Below are positions 9,965-21,925 of a stretch of DNA of 64,000 bases, in pieces. The translations under genes and the position numbers were made by a program. The stretch is from Agrypnia vestita. Lineage: Eukaryota > Arthropoda > Insecta > Trichoptera > Phryganeidae. Position 1 is the first letter of the stretch, and each line of letters opens with the position of its first letter. The stretch covers positions 1 through 64,000 of the forward strand of contig JADDOH010023653.1 of NCBI GenBank assembly GCA_016648135.1, in the 5' to 3' direction. A model generated the notes under the pieces. The model did no database searches. It had not been told where the DNA came from and saw nothing but the letters and a program-made list of their open reading frames with translations.

Positions 9965-10980
9965 TGTCACAGGTCGTGGCTGCGGGAGACAAATGTAAAC
10001 ACTGGAAATTAGGTAAGGATCTTAAATTAATGATTAATTATTCAAAGTCACTTAACACGAATTAAATTAATACACTATCCTTCAATTCAAAATATTTTGC
10101 AATTTACCACTTGTTCGTTCTAGACTGATCAATATCTACACGACTTCCCGGATCCCGGCTGGAACCCACCGATAATTCACTGATTCTTTTATCGTTCGAA
10201 ATAAGGAATAAAACACGAAATGAAATTATAAGCTGAGCGACCAAAGGGAAAATTTTTCAAAGATAGCGACCAAAAGGAATAAATATTAAAAAAACCGGCA
10301 CGAATATACGAATTACTGATTCGAATAATGCTAATAAAATGCTTAAATGATCAACTGATTCGAGAAATAGCTAAAAATGCTGTACCTTTTCTGAAATTTT
10401 TTCTTGTATATCACTTCTTGATATTTTACTTTTGCAAAACAAAAAAAAAATTCAAATTTAATGAGTGTTTCAAACATTTTTCCATTCAAAATTTTCAAAG
10501 TTTAAACTATAAATTGCCGATTTCTTACTCGCATAAAATAATAAAGAAAACACACAATTTTATTCAATAAGTAGGTACTTAATATAAAAACAGTTCCAAT
10601 TTTGAAGACATTTTCATTATACTGCATCGCCAAATTAATTGATGGATATTTTGAAAGAAACACCACTCATACCATTGTCTATGAACACTTTATTATCGCT
10701 GGCTAGATCATTCCATCTAATTATCGCACGTAAGTAGTTGCACTTATTTAAAATGCCAGTTAGGTACTTCGCTCGATTATTTGGCTCAATATCTGTCGCT
10801 CCGAAATTCGACGACTGGCCTCCCCAGCCGTCTTTCCGCGGCTGATATCGCGCCGAACGAAATGTCAACAAACTGAATCTGCGCAGCTGTCGGTTCCCTT
10901 TTTATACGCAATGCGATGGTCTTTCGAACTCTCGAGAAGATTCTTTCTAGTGTTTACGATCTCATTGTTATTTTGTTACA
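9965..10980 (-). mobile_element. LTR-like segment related to the solo LTR at 25581-26023
   Basis: On the minus strand it starts TGTAACAAAATAAC and ends CCACGACCTGTGACA. It shares with 25581-26023 the end sequence GTCGTGGCTGCGGGAG (plus sense) and the CCCCCAGCCGTCTT-type block near 10820. At about 1 kb it is longer than the 443-bp relative, so it may contain an insertion. No clean target duplication is seen. Confidence 0.55.
10868..10906 (-). promoter_or_regulatory. Core promoter inside the LTR-like segment
   Basis: On the minus strand TATAAAAA (10906-10899) is followed about 30 nt later by TCAGTTTG (10876-10869), the arthropod initiator type. The spacing is that of a TATA/Inr promoter. Activity is inferred only. 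Confidence 0.55.
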
Positions 10981-11364
10981 ATACATATGATAAAAAGTAA
11001 TAAAATATGTCAATTATATGAACTTTCCACTGACAATTGTTAATGATATAAGCAAAGTGTGACAATATAAATAATTTTTGTATACAAAATACGTTGAGGG
11101 GTGAGTAGGGTGGAGTGGGACGTAGGATTAGGGTGAAGGAACGGGAGTAGGAGGGGAGTAGATTACAATCATAAATTGAGTGAAGGTAAGGTGCGGTTGT
11201 GAAATTAATTTTCGTTTTGTGTTCTTAATAAACGTAATAAAAATATCAATGCTTTGTAATTTAAGTTTAAAAAGATTGGTGATTCTGTAGATGAAGAAGT
11301 TTTGTTTAGAGTTGGTCTTGCAATAACAGATACAAGGAATTCTTCAAAAAAGGGATTCCATTTT

Positions 11365-11536
11365 TTTTAAATAGAGGTGCGAACACGGAATACGTGTCAC
11401 ATTAATATTCTTACTATTTTCAAACTAAGCTAAACGCTTGTGCTATGAAAATAGGACTGTCTTGCTAGTCTGGAGTGAGGTTCGAACCCGCGACTTTTGG
11501 ATCACGAGGCAAGTATCCTACCAAGGCCAACAAGCT
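11365..11536 (-). mobile_element. SINE family A, full-length-like copy
   Basis: On the minus strand it has a tRNA-like head (TAGCTTGTTGGCCTTGGTAG, then GATCCAAAAGTCG and B box GGGTTCGAACC). The body contains TCCTATTTTCATAGCACAAGCG and AATATTAATGTGACACGTATTCC, with the tail TCGCACCTCTATTTAAA. A very similar copy is at 48781-48969; other copies are at 22423, 38779, 41755, 45181 and partial at 27124 and 60596. tRNA-derived SINEs are transcribed by RNA polymerase III and moved by a partner LINE. Confidence 0.75.
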
Positions 11537-11554
11537 AATCAAATATGCAAACAT

Positions 11555-12445
11555 TAATTTCAATTTTCAATAGCCGTGTAAATGTCACATAATGCAAACA
11601 TTAATTTCAATTTTCAATAGTAAATGTCACATTTAGAGACTAGATGAACATTTTTAAAATTCCTGAGAAAATTTAATTTACTCCCTTACATATTTTATTG
11701 GCTCAGTTCAGGCCTTACAGCGATCAAAATTTTATGATTTTGAGGGTAACAAATTTAGAAAAAGGATTTTTTTTAAATAATATGCCACAAGTAATAAGTA
11801 AGTAACGGAGAGAAAATCATATATATTTTTTTATAAAACTCGCTCTAATTGTGGTGAAGTTAATGTGAGCTCAAAAAAAACACCAATTGAGCATCCGGGC
11901 TGTATGTGACAGTTTTTCTCTAAGTTTTTTTGGTGTAAATTTGTATACATTGAGGACCGAACATTTAAACATAGAAAATTAATGTTCCAACTCTTTTTCC
12001 AAATAAGTAGATAAAGATATTAATGAAGATTTCCCATCGAAATAGCTTCGTCACTGTGGGACTTCTGTAATATATGTAAATTAATGATTATCTCTCTGTG
12101 GGCAAAGTCCAGTAATTGGATCTCAGAACATACATATAAAAATATTGTTAAAAATATTTGCTGGTTTATAAAAGTACTAAAGTAATAATAAGAAATTGAA
12201 AATAATAATTTTCAGGCTTATAAATGTTCATAAATAATTCAGAAGAATATCATGTGCACATTAAAAAGAATATTGCTTAATATTCCACATTAAAAATACA
12301 GAAGAATCGTTACAAGCAATAAAATCTACGTATGCCATGTAATGGGAAGAACCACATATATCTCTAGCATAGTCCTTTCAAATATTTGAAATAATGCAGA
12401 TAATAGAACAGACATACAATTTTCAAAAAAAATTATAATATTGGA
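11555..12445. other. AT-rich, short tandem duplication only
   Basis: AACATTAATTTCAATTTTCAATAG occurs twice (about 11551 and 11602), each followed within a few bases by TAAATGTCACAT. A fragment at 12040-12085 (AGCTTCGTCACTGTGGGACTTC) resembles the 3' part of the repeat at 12450. Nothing else is recognised. Confidence 0.5.
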
Positions 12446-12449
12446 TGTT

Positions 12450-12612
12450 CTTACGGTGGAATTGGTGAATGTGGAATTTTGTAAAGTGATCACTTAAGCC
12501 AGCTCTTACAGGTCGTAAGTCATGTGGCTACTCTATAAAGACTTCCATTCACGTTTCCTATATGAATGGCTTCGTTTCTGTGAAACATATATAATTTATA
12601 CTCATTAATGTA
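12450..12612 (+). repeat. Interspersed repeat C, copy 1
   Basis: Shares GTGGAATTGGTGAATGT, GTAAAGTGATCACTTAAGCCA and GCTTCGTTTCTGTGAAACATAT with 27445-27620. The palindromic core AGTGATCACT is typical of several insect SINE tails. Class unknown. Confidence 0.65.
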
Positions 12613-14263
12613 TTAGTTTATTACACGGTTAATAAAATATTTCAAAATATTTAATTTTTATATATTAATTTATTTTGTGCAAAGATACATACAATGATTA
12701 TTATAAAACCAATGCAGCGTATGTTTTTGCATTCTAACATTCTATAGGACATATACATATATTTGTATATAAAGCCAAACTTCAAACAGCTCTCCTGTAT
12801 AATTGCTTATTTGTAAATGGTTTAGTTCACATAGGGACTGTCGATGTATTGTTTGTCATTTAATATTTTACCAGAACAATAAGATCTATGTTTTTTACCT
12901 AAATTATCATACATGGAATATTATAATTCTTTTCATTAAATAAAAATTTTTATGATTGGAAAATACAAATTTTAAAATAAAATGTTTTCAATGAATATTA
13001 TTTTCCTTAGAAGTGAAGTGAGAGAGGTTATTATTTTGTTAATTTATTATTTTTATATAAATTTTGATTTAAAATAAAATTTAAAATCAAATACGCCAGT
13101 GTAATTAAAAATATATGCAGGCATCCCTATAAAAAGAGTCTATTTGCAAAAAAAAAATTAAAGAGAAAAAACACCAGAACTTTCACTTGCCAACTATGGA
13201 AATTAATTTTACGTTTTCTTTGTTTATTCATGTTGCTAAGCAATCCTAGTGGCATCGTCGAACTGTCGGCATCTGTCATATTTCTTACTACCAGAGGAAT
13301 ATAGATATATATATATACTCTTTTTCCAACTTTTGAGAGCGAATTTCGGCAAGATTAATTTGAAATCAAAATACTGCACTTGGTGAAATCACACATTCTT
13401 TTATGAAAACTATTTTAAAACAATAAAATCATATGACCTGATGTACGATATACCTATACCCTTTTTATAGTGACGCTTTCATACAAATATTATTTTGAAA
13501 TAAGTACCTATACCTTGATATTCCTATAGACATTTCACGAAGGTATATTTTTTAACCAAATTAATCGAAATGTATGTTAGTTACCTCATGAAAAATTAAA
13601 AATTCGGTTTTCTTTTAATTTGCACACAAAAAAACATTTTTTCACTTTTTAAAAAGAATTTAATAATATGAACCAACCTAGTATTATAGAAAATTTTATC
13701 TTTAAGTATATTAAATTATAGAATAGTAGGCCACCTAATAAAAATGCAACTTTTGGGAAGCAATTAAATGTCAAAATTCTTGGAATAAAATAAAATTTAT
13801 CTTCATTTTATCTGTTTTATACGTCGCAAAATGAAAAACGACATTCAGGTGAAAGGTATTCCGAGATATGTCAGGCCTGTTTACGACTTAGTTTATAGCT
13901 GACACAAAGAATTTTTTCAATTGCTATTTAATGTCTCGCTTTGCTGTAAGCTCACTTTTATTTTTTCAAGTGAACTCTCAGTACTCGTAAAAACTTTACC
14001 CGAAGGCAGACGACTACAATATCCCCGTATACTTTAATAAAACAATAGATGCATGTCGGTTTCACTCTAAAAGAATGAATATTTCATTTTTTTGCGGTAA
14101 AATGAGTACGTTACTCGACTCTTAAAAATATTTTCCGTATTATTTCGAGTACTTCTCGTAAGTATTTAATTATTGAAATATTATATATAATATTAAATAT
14201 ATTTTTGAATATGAATGTAATATAAAAACTATTGTATTTACCTATTTATTTAACATAGACATG
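12613..14263. other. AT-rich, no gene recognised
   Basis: No long open frame, RNA gene or repeat match was found on either strand. A short palindromic run TATATATATATA lies near 13305. Confidence 0.4.
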
Positions 14264-14265
14264 TA

Positions 14266-15458
14266 GAGTCCATTCACTTTAGGTAAGCCTTTTGCATTAG
14301 TGTGAGTAACAGTCCGTTTACAAAATCTCGTAACATTCTTTTTTTGAGTAAATGATAGACGCAAAAAATATAAAAGTAGTATTTTATTTTCTTAACCTGA
14401 AATTAGCATATATGTATTATAAAAAAACTATATTTCATTTTTTTAATCCCCAAATAATAATTATTTAGAAATCTATTCGTAATCGTAACTACAATCCAAT
14501 AACTGATCTAATTTTGTTTTCAAAATTTGTATGATTTCAAAATTGTTAAATAAAATAAAGACTTTGACTGTATGTTTTTTTAATAAAATACTCTTGAATT
14601 AGATTTTTTTTCTTAATTTCATGATTGTTTTAAATATTTCAGTTTAAGTATAATTAAAACTTCTAAGTTAACTATTGTAAGGCATATGTCATTAGTATTA
14701 ATCAAAATATATCATTCTCTATGCAACAATGTCCATCACTAACGCTGACACATGGCTCAAAAAATAATGAGGTATAGGAAGCAAAAAAAGCAAAATTCTC
14801 TATTTTATTTCCATCACTAATGTTAAGGCGCTACGCTACTCTGGATAGCGCTGTTCTCACAGCCTTAACTGACGGCCGAAATATATAATAAAATTACGTT
14901 ACTTTTGACGGATTATGTATGGCTTTTAAAATAAATATATAAGCGGGTATAATTGTGGTAAAGTAATTTCGAATTCTTATAGTTAATTTTAATTAGATAA
15001 ACTGTAATCGTTTGTATCGTTATCCGAATCCTCGTCTAAATTCATATTAAATTGATTAAAGTCTGTGATTTCATCCATTTGAATATCCTTCGTCAGTTTC
15101 AATTCCTTTTGTATATCAGCAAACATTTTTCCATTTGCGAATGGTTATTTTCTCAACCTTTTCCATTTTATCTTTCTATAACTTATCATATAATTCTTCG
15201 AGATATTTATATACATTTAAAACTATCTCCATTGTTTTACCTGAAAGCGATTTCTTCTTTCCTAATTTAAAAATATTCGTGATTTTGTAGTCGCCGTATC
15301 TTTAAGCGAAAAATATTAAACAAAGAAACGACTGCTCCGCTCGCCGGTCAGAGTGTTACTGGAGCTGCCAATGAAGTTGGTTTAAAAAACGAATACAATT
15401 TCACAATTTACGTGTTACAGAGGGTATTACTCACACTAATGCTAAAGTGAATGGGCTC
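14266..15458 (-). mobile_element. IS630/Tc1-mariner-type DNA transposon, internally deleted
   Basis: Left end GAGTCCATTCACTTTAG and right end (reverse complement) GAGCCCATTCACTTTAG. The inverted repeat continues as CATTAGTGTGAGTAA on both sides, giving about 33 bp in all. The left copy has an extra 11 bp after TTTAG. Both ends are bounded by TA (14264-14265 and 15459-15460), the target duplication of this superfamily. The element is 1193 bp and carries only the two ends of a transposase frame on its minus strand, so it must depend on an intact relative. Confidence 0.8.
14989..15300 (-). pseudogene. Transposase remnant (N- and C-terminal ends joined)
   Basis: On the minus strand a basic N-terminal segment, KKKSLSGKTMEIVLNVYKYL (about 15270-15211), resembles the first helix-turn-helix region of long IS630/mariner-type transposases. 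It meets a stop (TAG near 15168), then a frame change, then an acidic C-terminal tail (DEITDFNQFNMNLDEDSD and onwards) that ends in TAA at 14991-14989. The whole catalytic DDE core is missing. The intact protein would bind the terminal repeats and cut and join DNA. Assignment rests on the ends plus the TA-flanked inverted repeats. Confidence 0.55.
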
Positions 15459-15461
15459 TAA

Positions 15462-16490
15462 GTCTGGGTCGTTGCAAAGATTTTTTAAATAAGTATATTT
15501 AACTGAAATATTATATTTGATTCGTTCATAATAATCAAATTTACTCTTAAAATTTATTTTATATATATTCCGCTCAATCGTTTAATAAATTGAATAACTT
15601 TGGTAAATACCTTATGATTTTTTTTATTTGTGAAATACAACCATTCCAATCATACTTTTTTTTTCAAATCTGTACATCTGAGAGTTCAGAGATAAGACAT
15701 CTAATTAATAAAATCGATTAGTATATTTCATACAAAAAAATTACCCTAAAAATTTGAAAGAAAACACCATACTTTCGTTCGAATTTGAAACAGCACGCTG
15801 ACTGCTCTCGTGCCTTTTTAAAACAATATTCTGAGTATCGTCATAGCTAATGGATCAAATTTTTCCTTAGAAATGTGCAGGTCAGATATTATTGCCTTTT
15901 TTATTGATTATTCTATTAACATTGTCAAAAATTATCATTTACGTACCGTTTACGTAAGAGTTTTTTTTCATTTGTTAACTCTTACACTTTCTTGAACGAC
16001 TGTCTGAAAATTACATGAGCTCTCTGTTTTCAGACTATTGAGTCATTAAGAATAAATAATAGACACGTTTAGGGACGTTTTCCCAATCTGGGTTTACAAT
16101 TACAACGTATTCTGATTGCGTAAAAAGGAATTATATTTTAGTTCAAAATCGTTATGTTAAATATATTAAGTATAATAATCGCTCACGAACATTACAATTC
16201 TAATAATTCATTAGAGTGGAATTTGAGCATTAATTAACCCACTAGTGCTCCCTTTTGCAATACGGTGAAAATATTTTTTTGAGAATAGTCAGAAAAACAC
16301 AATTTTTACTTATTATATCCATATTACAATTTCTTACACTTTTAAATCACATATAAAGTTAACTTATTTTTTGGGTCAAAAAAATTTTCATAGCAAGCAT
16401 ATTTTGCGTGATACATAGCTATGCTTCGACAATTTTTTTCGGTATGCAAAGGGAATGTTATTAAATTGAAAAAAATATTTACAAAAATAA
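15462..16490. other. AT-rich, no gene recognised
   Basis: Contains a duplicated-looking AAATTGATTAT-rich stretch and homopolymer runs. I see nothing assignable on either strand. Confidence 0.4.
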
Positions 16491-16494
16491 CTAA

Positions 16495-16710
16495 GTATCA
16501 TCATCATCATCATCTTCATCCCCTTGTATTAGTAAGGGGCCCAAAGACGACAAGGTGCTTCCATATTTCCCCATCTTGTGCTGTTTCCATATGAATTAAC
16601 CAGTCCAGACCCATTCTCTTTTCATACACATTTTTTTGTTGTCTTACCCAGCTTAATCTGGAGTGACTCACCGGTCGTCTTCCTCTTGGTAACGTCTGTC
16701 CCATTGGTCG
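16495..16710 (-). pseudogene. LINE 3' end (RTE-like) with (ATG)n tail
   Basis: The minus-strand frame from 16704 reads PRGRRPVSHSRLSWV and later KRMGLDWLIHMETAQDGEIW-KHLV, the layout of the C-terminus of many LINE-encoded reverse transcriptases (GRP...W..., then AQDR..W..L). It ends TNTRG-stop and is followed by ATGATGATGATG, the short microsatellite tail common in RTE-type elements. Only the last 65 or so residues are present, so it is a dead 5'-truncated copy. Confidence 0.55.
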
Positions 16711-16831
16711 GTTTTACCGATAGAGTAATCTTTTTGTAATAGCATGAATCAATGATCAATCAGGTTGTGATGATGACCATATTTATATGAGCACAGTAGT
16801 TTTCTTTAACGGGTAAAAACATTTTTTTTAC

Positions 16832-16990
16832 GCTTCAACAGGCTAGGAGGACCAATTACAGAAGCGAAATACATCACAAAACACCCAGGCTTGAGTAAAT
16901 TACATTGATTAAATTATGACCTCACTGGGAATCGAGCCCGATATTCAGTCTGGGAAGCCAGTATCATTCCCACTACGCTACGAGGGCCGC
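16832..16990 (-). mobile_element. SINE family B, copy 2
   Basis: The minus-strand head GCGGCCCTCGTAGCGTAGTG carries an A-box-like region, and GGGCTCGATTCCCAGTGAGG a B box. The body CCTGGGTGTTTTGTGATGTATTTCGCTTC and the tail GCGTAAAAAAAATG match 61376-61541 closely. Confidence 0.8.
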
Positions 16991-17164
16991 AAAATAATAA
17001 TTATTACGAACGTAAATTGAATCTATAAATTAAAGAGCGAGATTCGTTCACACAACATATTCAATTAATTACAGCACTGACGTTAAAATAATAAAAGTAC
17101 CCAGTTACAAAGTTGAATTGGTGATAGAAAGTAACATTAAAATGTTAATGTTGGGTTTTTAGTT

Positions 17165-17395
17165 GATTTCTTTTGTCACGATGATCGATGATGGTCTTCC
17201 TTGGGCCGGTTGGCTGATAGCGGCCTAAGGATACCGTCGATGCTGGTGAAGACGGTGGGGATGCTCGAGATATGCAGCTGGCTTACAGCGCTTCGATGGA
17301 AGGAAGACGCGCGACATTTCCACCTTAGTATCATCGCCAGGAATGGAGCGATAGGTACCCGACCTCGGTGTAGTGACAAACTGATATAAACGCGT
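17165..17395. other. GC-richer patch with open frames on both strands
   Basis: Richer in GC than the flanks and open on both strands. On the minus strand a possible acceptor TTTATATCAG precedes a frame reading VTTPRSGTYRSIPGDDTKVE, which stops near 17225. No family is recognised. It could be an exon or an old element. Confidence 0.3.
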
Positions 17396-17403
17396 CTTTA
17401 GTA

Positions 17404-17530
17404 ATCTCATAGTACGGCAACGATTTAGTTATCTCATAGTACGGCATGATTTAGTTATCTCATAGTACGGCATGATTTAGTTATCTCATAGTACGGCATG
17501 ATTTAGTTATCTCATAGTACGGCATGATTT
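17404..17530. repeat. 26-bp tandem repeat, five units
   Basis: Unit ATCTCATAGTACGGCATGATTTAGTT starts at 17404, 17431, 17457, 17483 and 17509. The first unit differs slightly (27 bp, GGCAACGATT). Units 2-5 are nearly identical, so the array is recent. Confidence 0.95.
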
Positions 17531-18055
17531 TCGCGGACTTACTTCAAAATTTTCACGGCCAACATCTTGTTCTGCCGAGTTTTTAAATTATATTTTTGCG
17601 AAAACTGGAACTGAATTTAATCCCTTGTATAATTGTTTCAATCGACTCAAAACATGTCTCGCGGGTGCTGGTCACTTATCAAGCGGTTTAATTGACCTTC
17701 TTCCATACTGGTATATTTAATTAATTACACTGATTTTAATTTACGTATTTTTTTCAAATAAAAAAAATGTTTTCTTTCAAATATTAAATCAACCAGCCAT
17801 CGGGCAGGACCTCCAGTGGCGCGAAAGTATGTTCTAATTTTGGTGCTCTATATGGTTCTTATATGGAACTAGCTGTTCGTACCCGGCGTTGCCCGTGTTA
17901 AGAATTTAGTTATAAATAAGGGCGGAGGTCTCATTGTTTTGCAAAGTCTATCTGATAATAAAAACAATATTTCCATTTAAGCTAGGCTAAGATGAATGTA
18001 ATTTCCGGGGGGGGGGGGATGTGGCCTATATATTTCGCCGGGACTTAAAGAATAT

Positions 18056-18540
18056 GTGTGGTTGCGCCAGTACCTGTATTCTAAAATACATTCGAACGCC
18101 TGCTTACGGAGAGATAGGCAATCACTCAGCCTGTCTCCGCTTCGGACGCACCGACCGCGCAGGGCCGGCGTCAGTTCACATCGCCGCTTGTAACATTGCA
18201 ACCATCTGTTATTTTTTACGCACGGTCTCATCCGCATCCCACATACCCGCATCTTTCGTTCGATCTTGACGCCGCTTTCGAATCCGTGATTCGCAGTGAA
18301 TTTGTTCATTAAGGTAAAGTCGGCTGCGTTATCTTACGGTTCACGTTCCTGAGTGCCGAGTTCAATAAATCGGAAAAAAACCAAAAGGTAAGTGTTTGCA
18401 TTGTCTTTCTGTGTACGGACCTTTTCGCATAGTACTGGACAGCTTGCTTGCCCCATGGAAGTCCCGTATAGTTGAACATTCCAGCGCACTTTCACATAAC
18501 CTTTACCGATCCAATGTGTACACAATTTGAGTCATATCTG
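18056..18540 (+). other. GC-rich block within the Helitron array; possible captured 5' exon
   Basis: Clearly richer in GC and CpG than the surrounding array. On the plus strand an initiator-type TCAGTTC lies near 18171 and a consensus 5' splice site AAAAG|GTAAGT at 18385-18393. It would fit a non-coding first exon of a host gene. There are open frames on both strands but no recognised protein. Confidence 0.35.
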
Positions 18541-19909
18541 TCCAATGGTGTACATTTACACAGCCAATATATCAGGATAATGGGGTAGGGTAAAGAAGGA
18601 GGGGGGAATGTTGCCTATGTTACCGCCGGGTCCTAAAAGAATCTGCAATAATTTTAATAAGTTTAGTATAATCGTTTGTTTTGTAATATTATTGCCAAAA
18701 GACATCTCACGAGGCCATTCAATCATAAAAAGCCCACAAAGTGGAGCAATTTTCTGCACTTTTAAAACATCGAGGGTTTCGTAATTTATTGATTAATTAT
18801 TAATTTAATTTGTATTATTTTAATAAGATATTCGTATTCAAAATACATGCAACCTGATGAATAAAATTTAAAATGATATATTTCCAAACAAAAATGTGAT
18901 AAAAAACGCAAGAGAAGATATGAGAAAAAATTTTGAAATTTGCTCACTCTGCCGGACAATCGCCTTAAGAATAAGTATGCAAAAATTTATTTCAAATCTC
19001 TAAACAAACAGAAAATTTGTATAGAGATTATACAGAGGGTGTGGGTGGGGTAGGTAAAGGAGAGCAAAAAACGTGGTCCATATTTTTCACCGATTTCTAA
19101 AGAAAAAGTATGAAAAATTAGGGTAAAAAAAGTCAAACAGTGTGTAGGTCTGTACAGAAAATATAGCAGGGGTAGGCATGGGGAAAAGGGGGAGGGAGAA
19201 ATGTCACCCGTATTCTAAAGAATAGATCGGTTAGATCGGTCTCACATAATTTGTATAGAAAATATACGTAGAGACAGGGTGTGGTAAAGAGGGAGGAGAA
19301 ATTTTCACCTATGTTACTCACCGCGTCCTAAAGAATTGGTATGCAAAATTTGAGTTACTTCGGTTAAACGGTGTGAATTTGTACAAAAAATATATCAGAG
19401 GGATATACAGGGAAAAAGGGGGAGGGGGTTAAGTTACCTGCCAGGTCTTAAAGATGCAAAATTTTGGTCAGATCGGTAAAGTTGTAGATTTGTGTAGAAT
19501 ATATCGGGTAGAGGGGGTGGAGTAAAAAGTGAGAAGAAATGTCGCCTATGTTACTCGCCGGGACCTAAAGAAAAAGTTTTCAAAATTCGGATTGGATCGG
19601 TAAAACGTTGTGTATAAAAAAATATATCAGAGGGAGGAGGTGGGATAATGGGAGAGGGAGGAAATGTCACATGTGTTAGCTCCTTAAAAATAAGTATGCA
19701 AAATTTAAGTCAGATTGGTCGAACGGTACAGTTTTGCATAGAATCAGGAAAGGGGGAGGGGTGAAGTTGGAGGGAGGAAATGTCATCTACGATACTCACC
19801 GGGTCCTAAAGAATAATTATGCAAAACTCTGGTCAGATCGATTAAACGGTGTAGATTTTTACAGAAAAAATATGGCGGCGAGGGGGTGGGGTGAAGAGGG
19901 AGTAGGAAA

Positions 19910-20455
19910 TATAAATATATATAAAACTCAATGTCTGTCTGTTCTCTATACAAATCTTTACCGTTCATCCGATTCGATTCAAACTTTGCATACTTATGCT
20001 TTACATACAATGCAAATCTGTATAGTTTGACCGATCGGACTCAAAATTTGGAACTTACTCTTAAGGACTCGGCGGGTAACATATGCGACATTTCCCCCCT
20101 ATTATTTTAACCCTTCCCCTCAGCTGGTATATTTTCGATGCAAATCTGTACCGTTTGACAGATCGGACTCAAAATTTGGAAACTTATTCTTAAGGATTCG
20201 GCAGGTAACATAGGATACATTTACTTTCTCTTTTTTTACCCCTTTCCCTCCTCCTGATATATTTTCCATGAAAATCTATACAGTTCCCGGCGGGTAACAA
20301 AGGTGACATTTCCTCCCTCCCCTTTTAAATTTCTCCCCCCCCCTGATATATTTTCGTTGCAAATCTGTACTGTTCGAATCAAACCTTTATTTCCCCCTAC
20401 AAATTTATTTTCAACTTAATCCTTAACCCGCGCAATGCCGGGTACGAATAGCTAG
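19910..20455 (+). mobile_element. Non-autonomous Helitron nested in opposite orientation
   Basis: The head ATATAAAACTCAATGTCTGTC sits at about 19915-19935. Four array units follow, then CCCGCGCAATGCCGGGTACG and AGCTAG ending at 20455. Taking it out joins GGAAA with TCGCCTAT, which restores the minus-strand array unit of the host element. The junctions are A on the left and T on the right, the Helitron AT target. Confidence 0.75.
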
Positions 20456-20939
20456 TCGCCTATATTACCCGTCGAGTCTTATATAATAAGCATATAAAAT
20501 TTAGGTCAGATTGGTCAAACGGTACAGATTTTCTTGCAAAATATATCAAGGGGAGGGGAGGGGCGCGGTAAAGGGGCAGAGGGAAATTTCATATATGTTA
20601 CCCGCCGGGTTCTACATAATAAGTATGCAAAATTCGAGTCAGATTGGTTGAACGGTACAGATTTGCATTGTAAATATATCATGGCGAGGGGAAGGGGTAA
20701 AAGGGGAGGGAGGAAATATCACCTATGTTACCCACCCGGTGCTAAAAAATAAGTTTCCAGTTTTGAGTTCAATCGGTCGAACGGTAGAGATGCGCATTAA
20801 AAATATATCAGGTGGATTGGAAGGGGTAAAAAAGGAGGAGGAAAATGTCGCCTGTGTTACTCGCCGGGTTCTAAAGCATAAGTATGAAAAATTTGAGTCA
20901 AATCGGACAAACGATGTAGATTTGTATAGAGAACGGGGG

Positions 20940-21095
20940 GTACGTGCGGGGCGTGATTTCGTAGTCTTGGTCCCATGTGATTTTTCAGTCTTTTAGAGTC
21001 AGGACACCTGCGTATGTACAAGATTCAAGGCGAATATGCGAGTCAGCGCGGGACGCGGGGAAGAGTGTTCTATCTAGCATTCGCAGACGGACATC
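20940..21095. other. GC-richer segment, unassigned
   Basis: Follows the truncated Helitron head. It contains GTGCGGGGCGTGATTTCG and GCGCGGGACGCGGGG. No gene or repeat match within the window. Confidence 0.3.
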
Positions 21096-21196
21096 CTATC
21101 AAATATTGACGACTTATTAAGTAGCTGGGATAGTGAAATTGGTAACGCGTTGTCCGCGTAAGACAGAGGTTCACGGTTCGAATTCAGGTTTTTTCG
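21096..21196 (+). mobile_element. tRNA-like repeat, solitary copy of the fold-back arm
   Basis: The lead CTATCAAATATTGACGACTTATTAAG is identical to 1279-1304. It is followed by a tRNA-like segment (21124-21196) with a better B box, GGTTCGAATTC. The acceptor 3' strand is replaced by TTTTTTC, a polymerase III-type terminator run. Confidence 0.65.
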
Positions 21197-21602
21197 TCAT
21201 TTTTTAAGGGTTACAGCTAGTGCGTAAGATAAAATACCTAAGTCACCATCATCATCATCACCGATCACTGGCGACTGACGATACTGGCGTGCGATGGCTT
21301 ATAGCATGCGCCGTTCTGCCGAATGTCGTGCATTGAAAATCGGAATAATTCAGTATTTTACCTCTGGCACGAACGGAATGCTATAATTGAGGCAATATAA
21401 AAATGAGAATAGCGCTGGTTTCTAACTAGGTGGGAATAATACGTAAGTGCACGAACGAGGTGTTAGGAATGTTTCTGCAGTGAAATCGTAAAAATTAATT
21501 CAAAATGTTTTACACCAATTGTACATGAAAAATCACGGAACATATTGATTGCAGAATTGTGAAGCTGAAAATTCATGAATAGAATACCATTATTCCCTTA
21601 TT

Positions 21603-21925
21603 ACTCCCTTTCTTTTAACTCGTGGCGTCTGATTGCTCGCTTGTCTGACGAAAAAACTTTGGATCGATTTTTAGCCCTTTTCCGTGATTCAATCGAGCTG
21701 AAACTTTGCAAACACACTCGTGACGACAATCAAGAAGATCTATCAAATTTTCGTTAAAAAAAAATTAATAATTATAATATAATTTTGGATTTTTCAAATT
21801 TTTAATGGTTTTTTCATACAACTCGGTTAGTTGTATGAAAATATTCCGACGCATCTGGTAGAAACGAAACTCAAAAATGAAAAAGGGAGTATTGTAATAA
21901 CTTGGTTTTTATGGGTTAGTTTTTT
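21603..21925 (+). repeat. ACTCCC-family interspersed repeat, copy 3
   Basis: Very close to copy 2 (2575-2880), including the 10-bp inverted end motif, the internal CATACAACTCGGTTAGTTGTATG hairpin and the tail GGTTTTTATGGGTTAG. Confidence 0.85.

Larger units (their letters stand above)
17869..20939 (-). mobile_element. Minus-strand Helitron-like element with tandem array and foreign blocks
   Basis: The 3' end on the minus strand is GGGCAACGCCGGGTACGAAC then AGCTAG, followed by T (plus A at 17868), the CTAG|T Helitron terminus. Array units in minus orientation occur at 18001-18055, 18549-18645, 18960-19909 and 20456-20939. They are separated by a GC-rich block (18056-18540), an AT-rich block (18650-18955) and a nested opposite-strand Helitron (19910-20455). 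The 5' head is lost: the last unit stops at TTGTATAGAGAAC (20939). Treating all of it as one element is an inference; two or more overlapping insertions are possible. Confidence 0.55.

Noticed and set aside
17977..18309. A 110-codon minus-strand frame and an overlapping plus-strand frame
   Set aside because: GC-rich DNA keeps both strands open, part of the frame is Helitron array sequence, and no protein is recognised.
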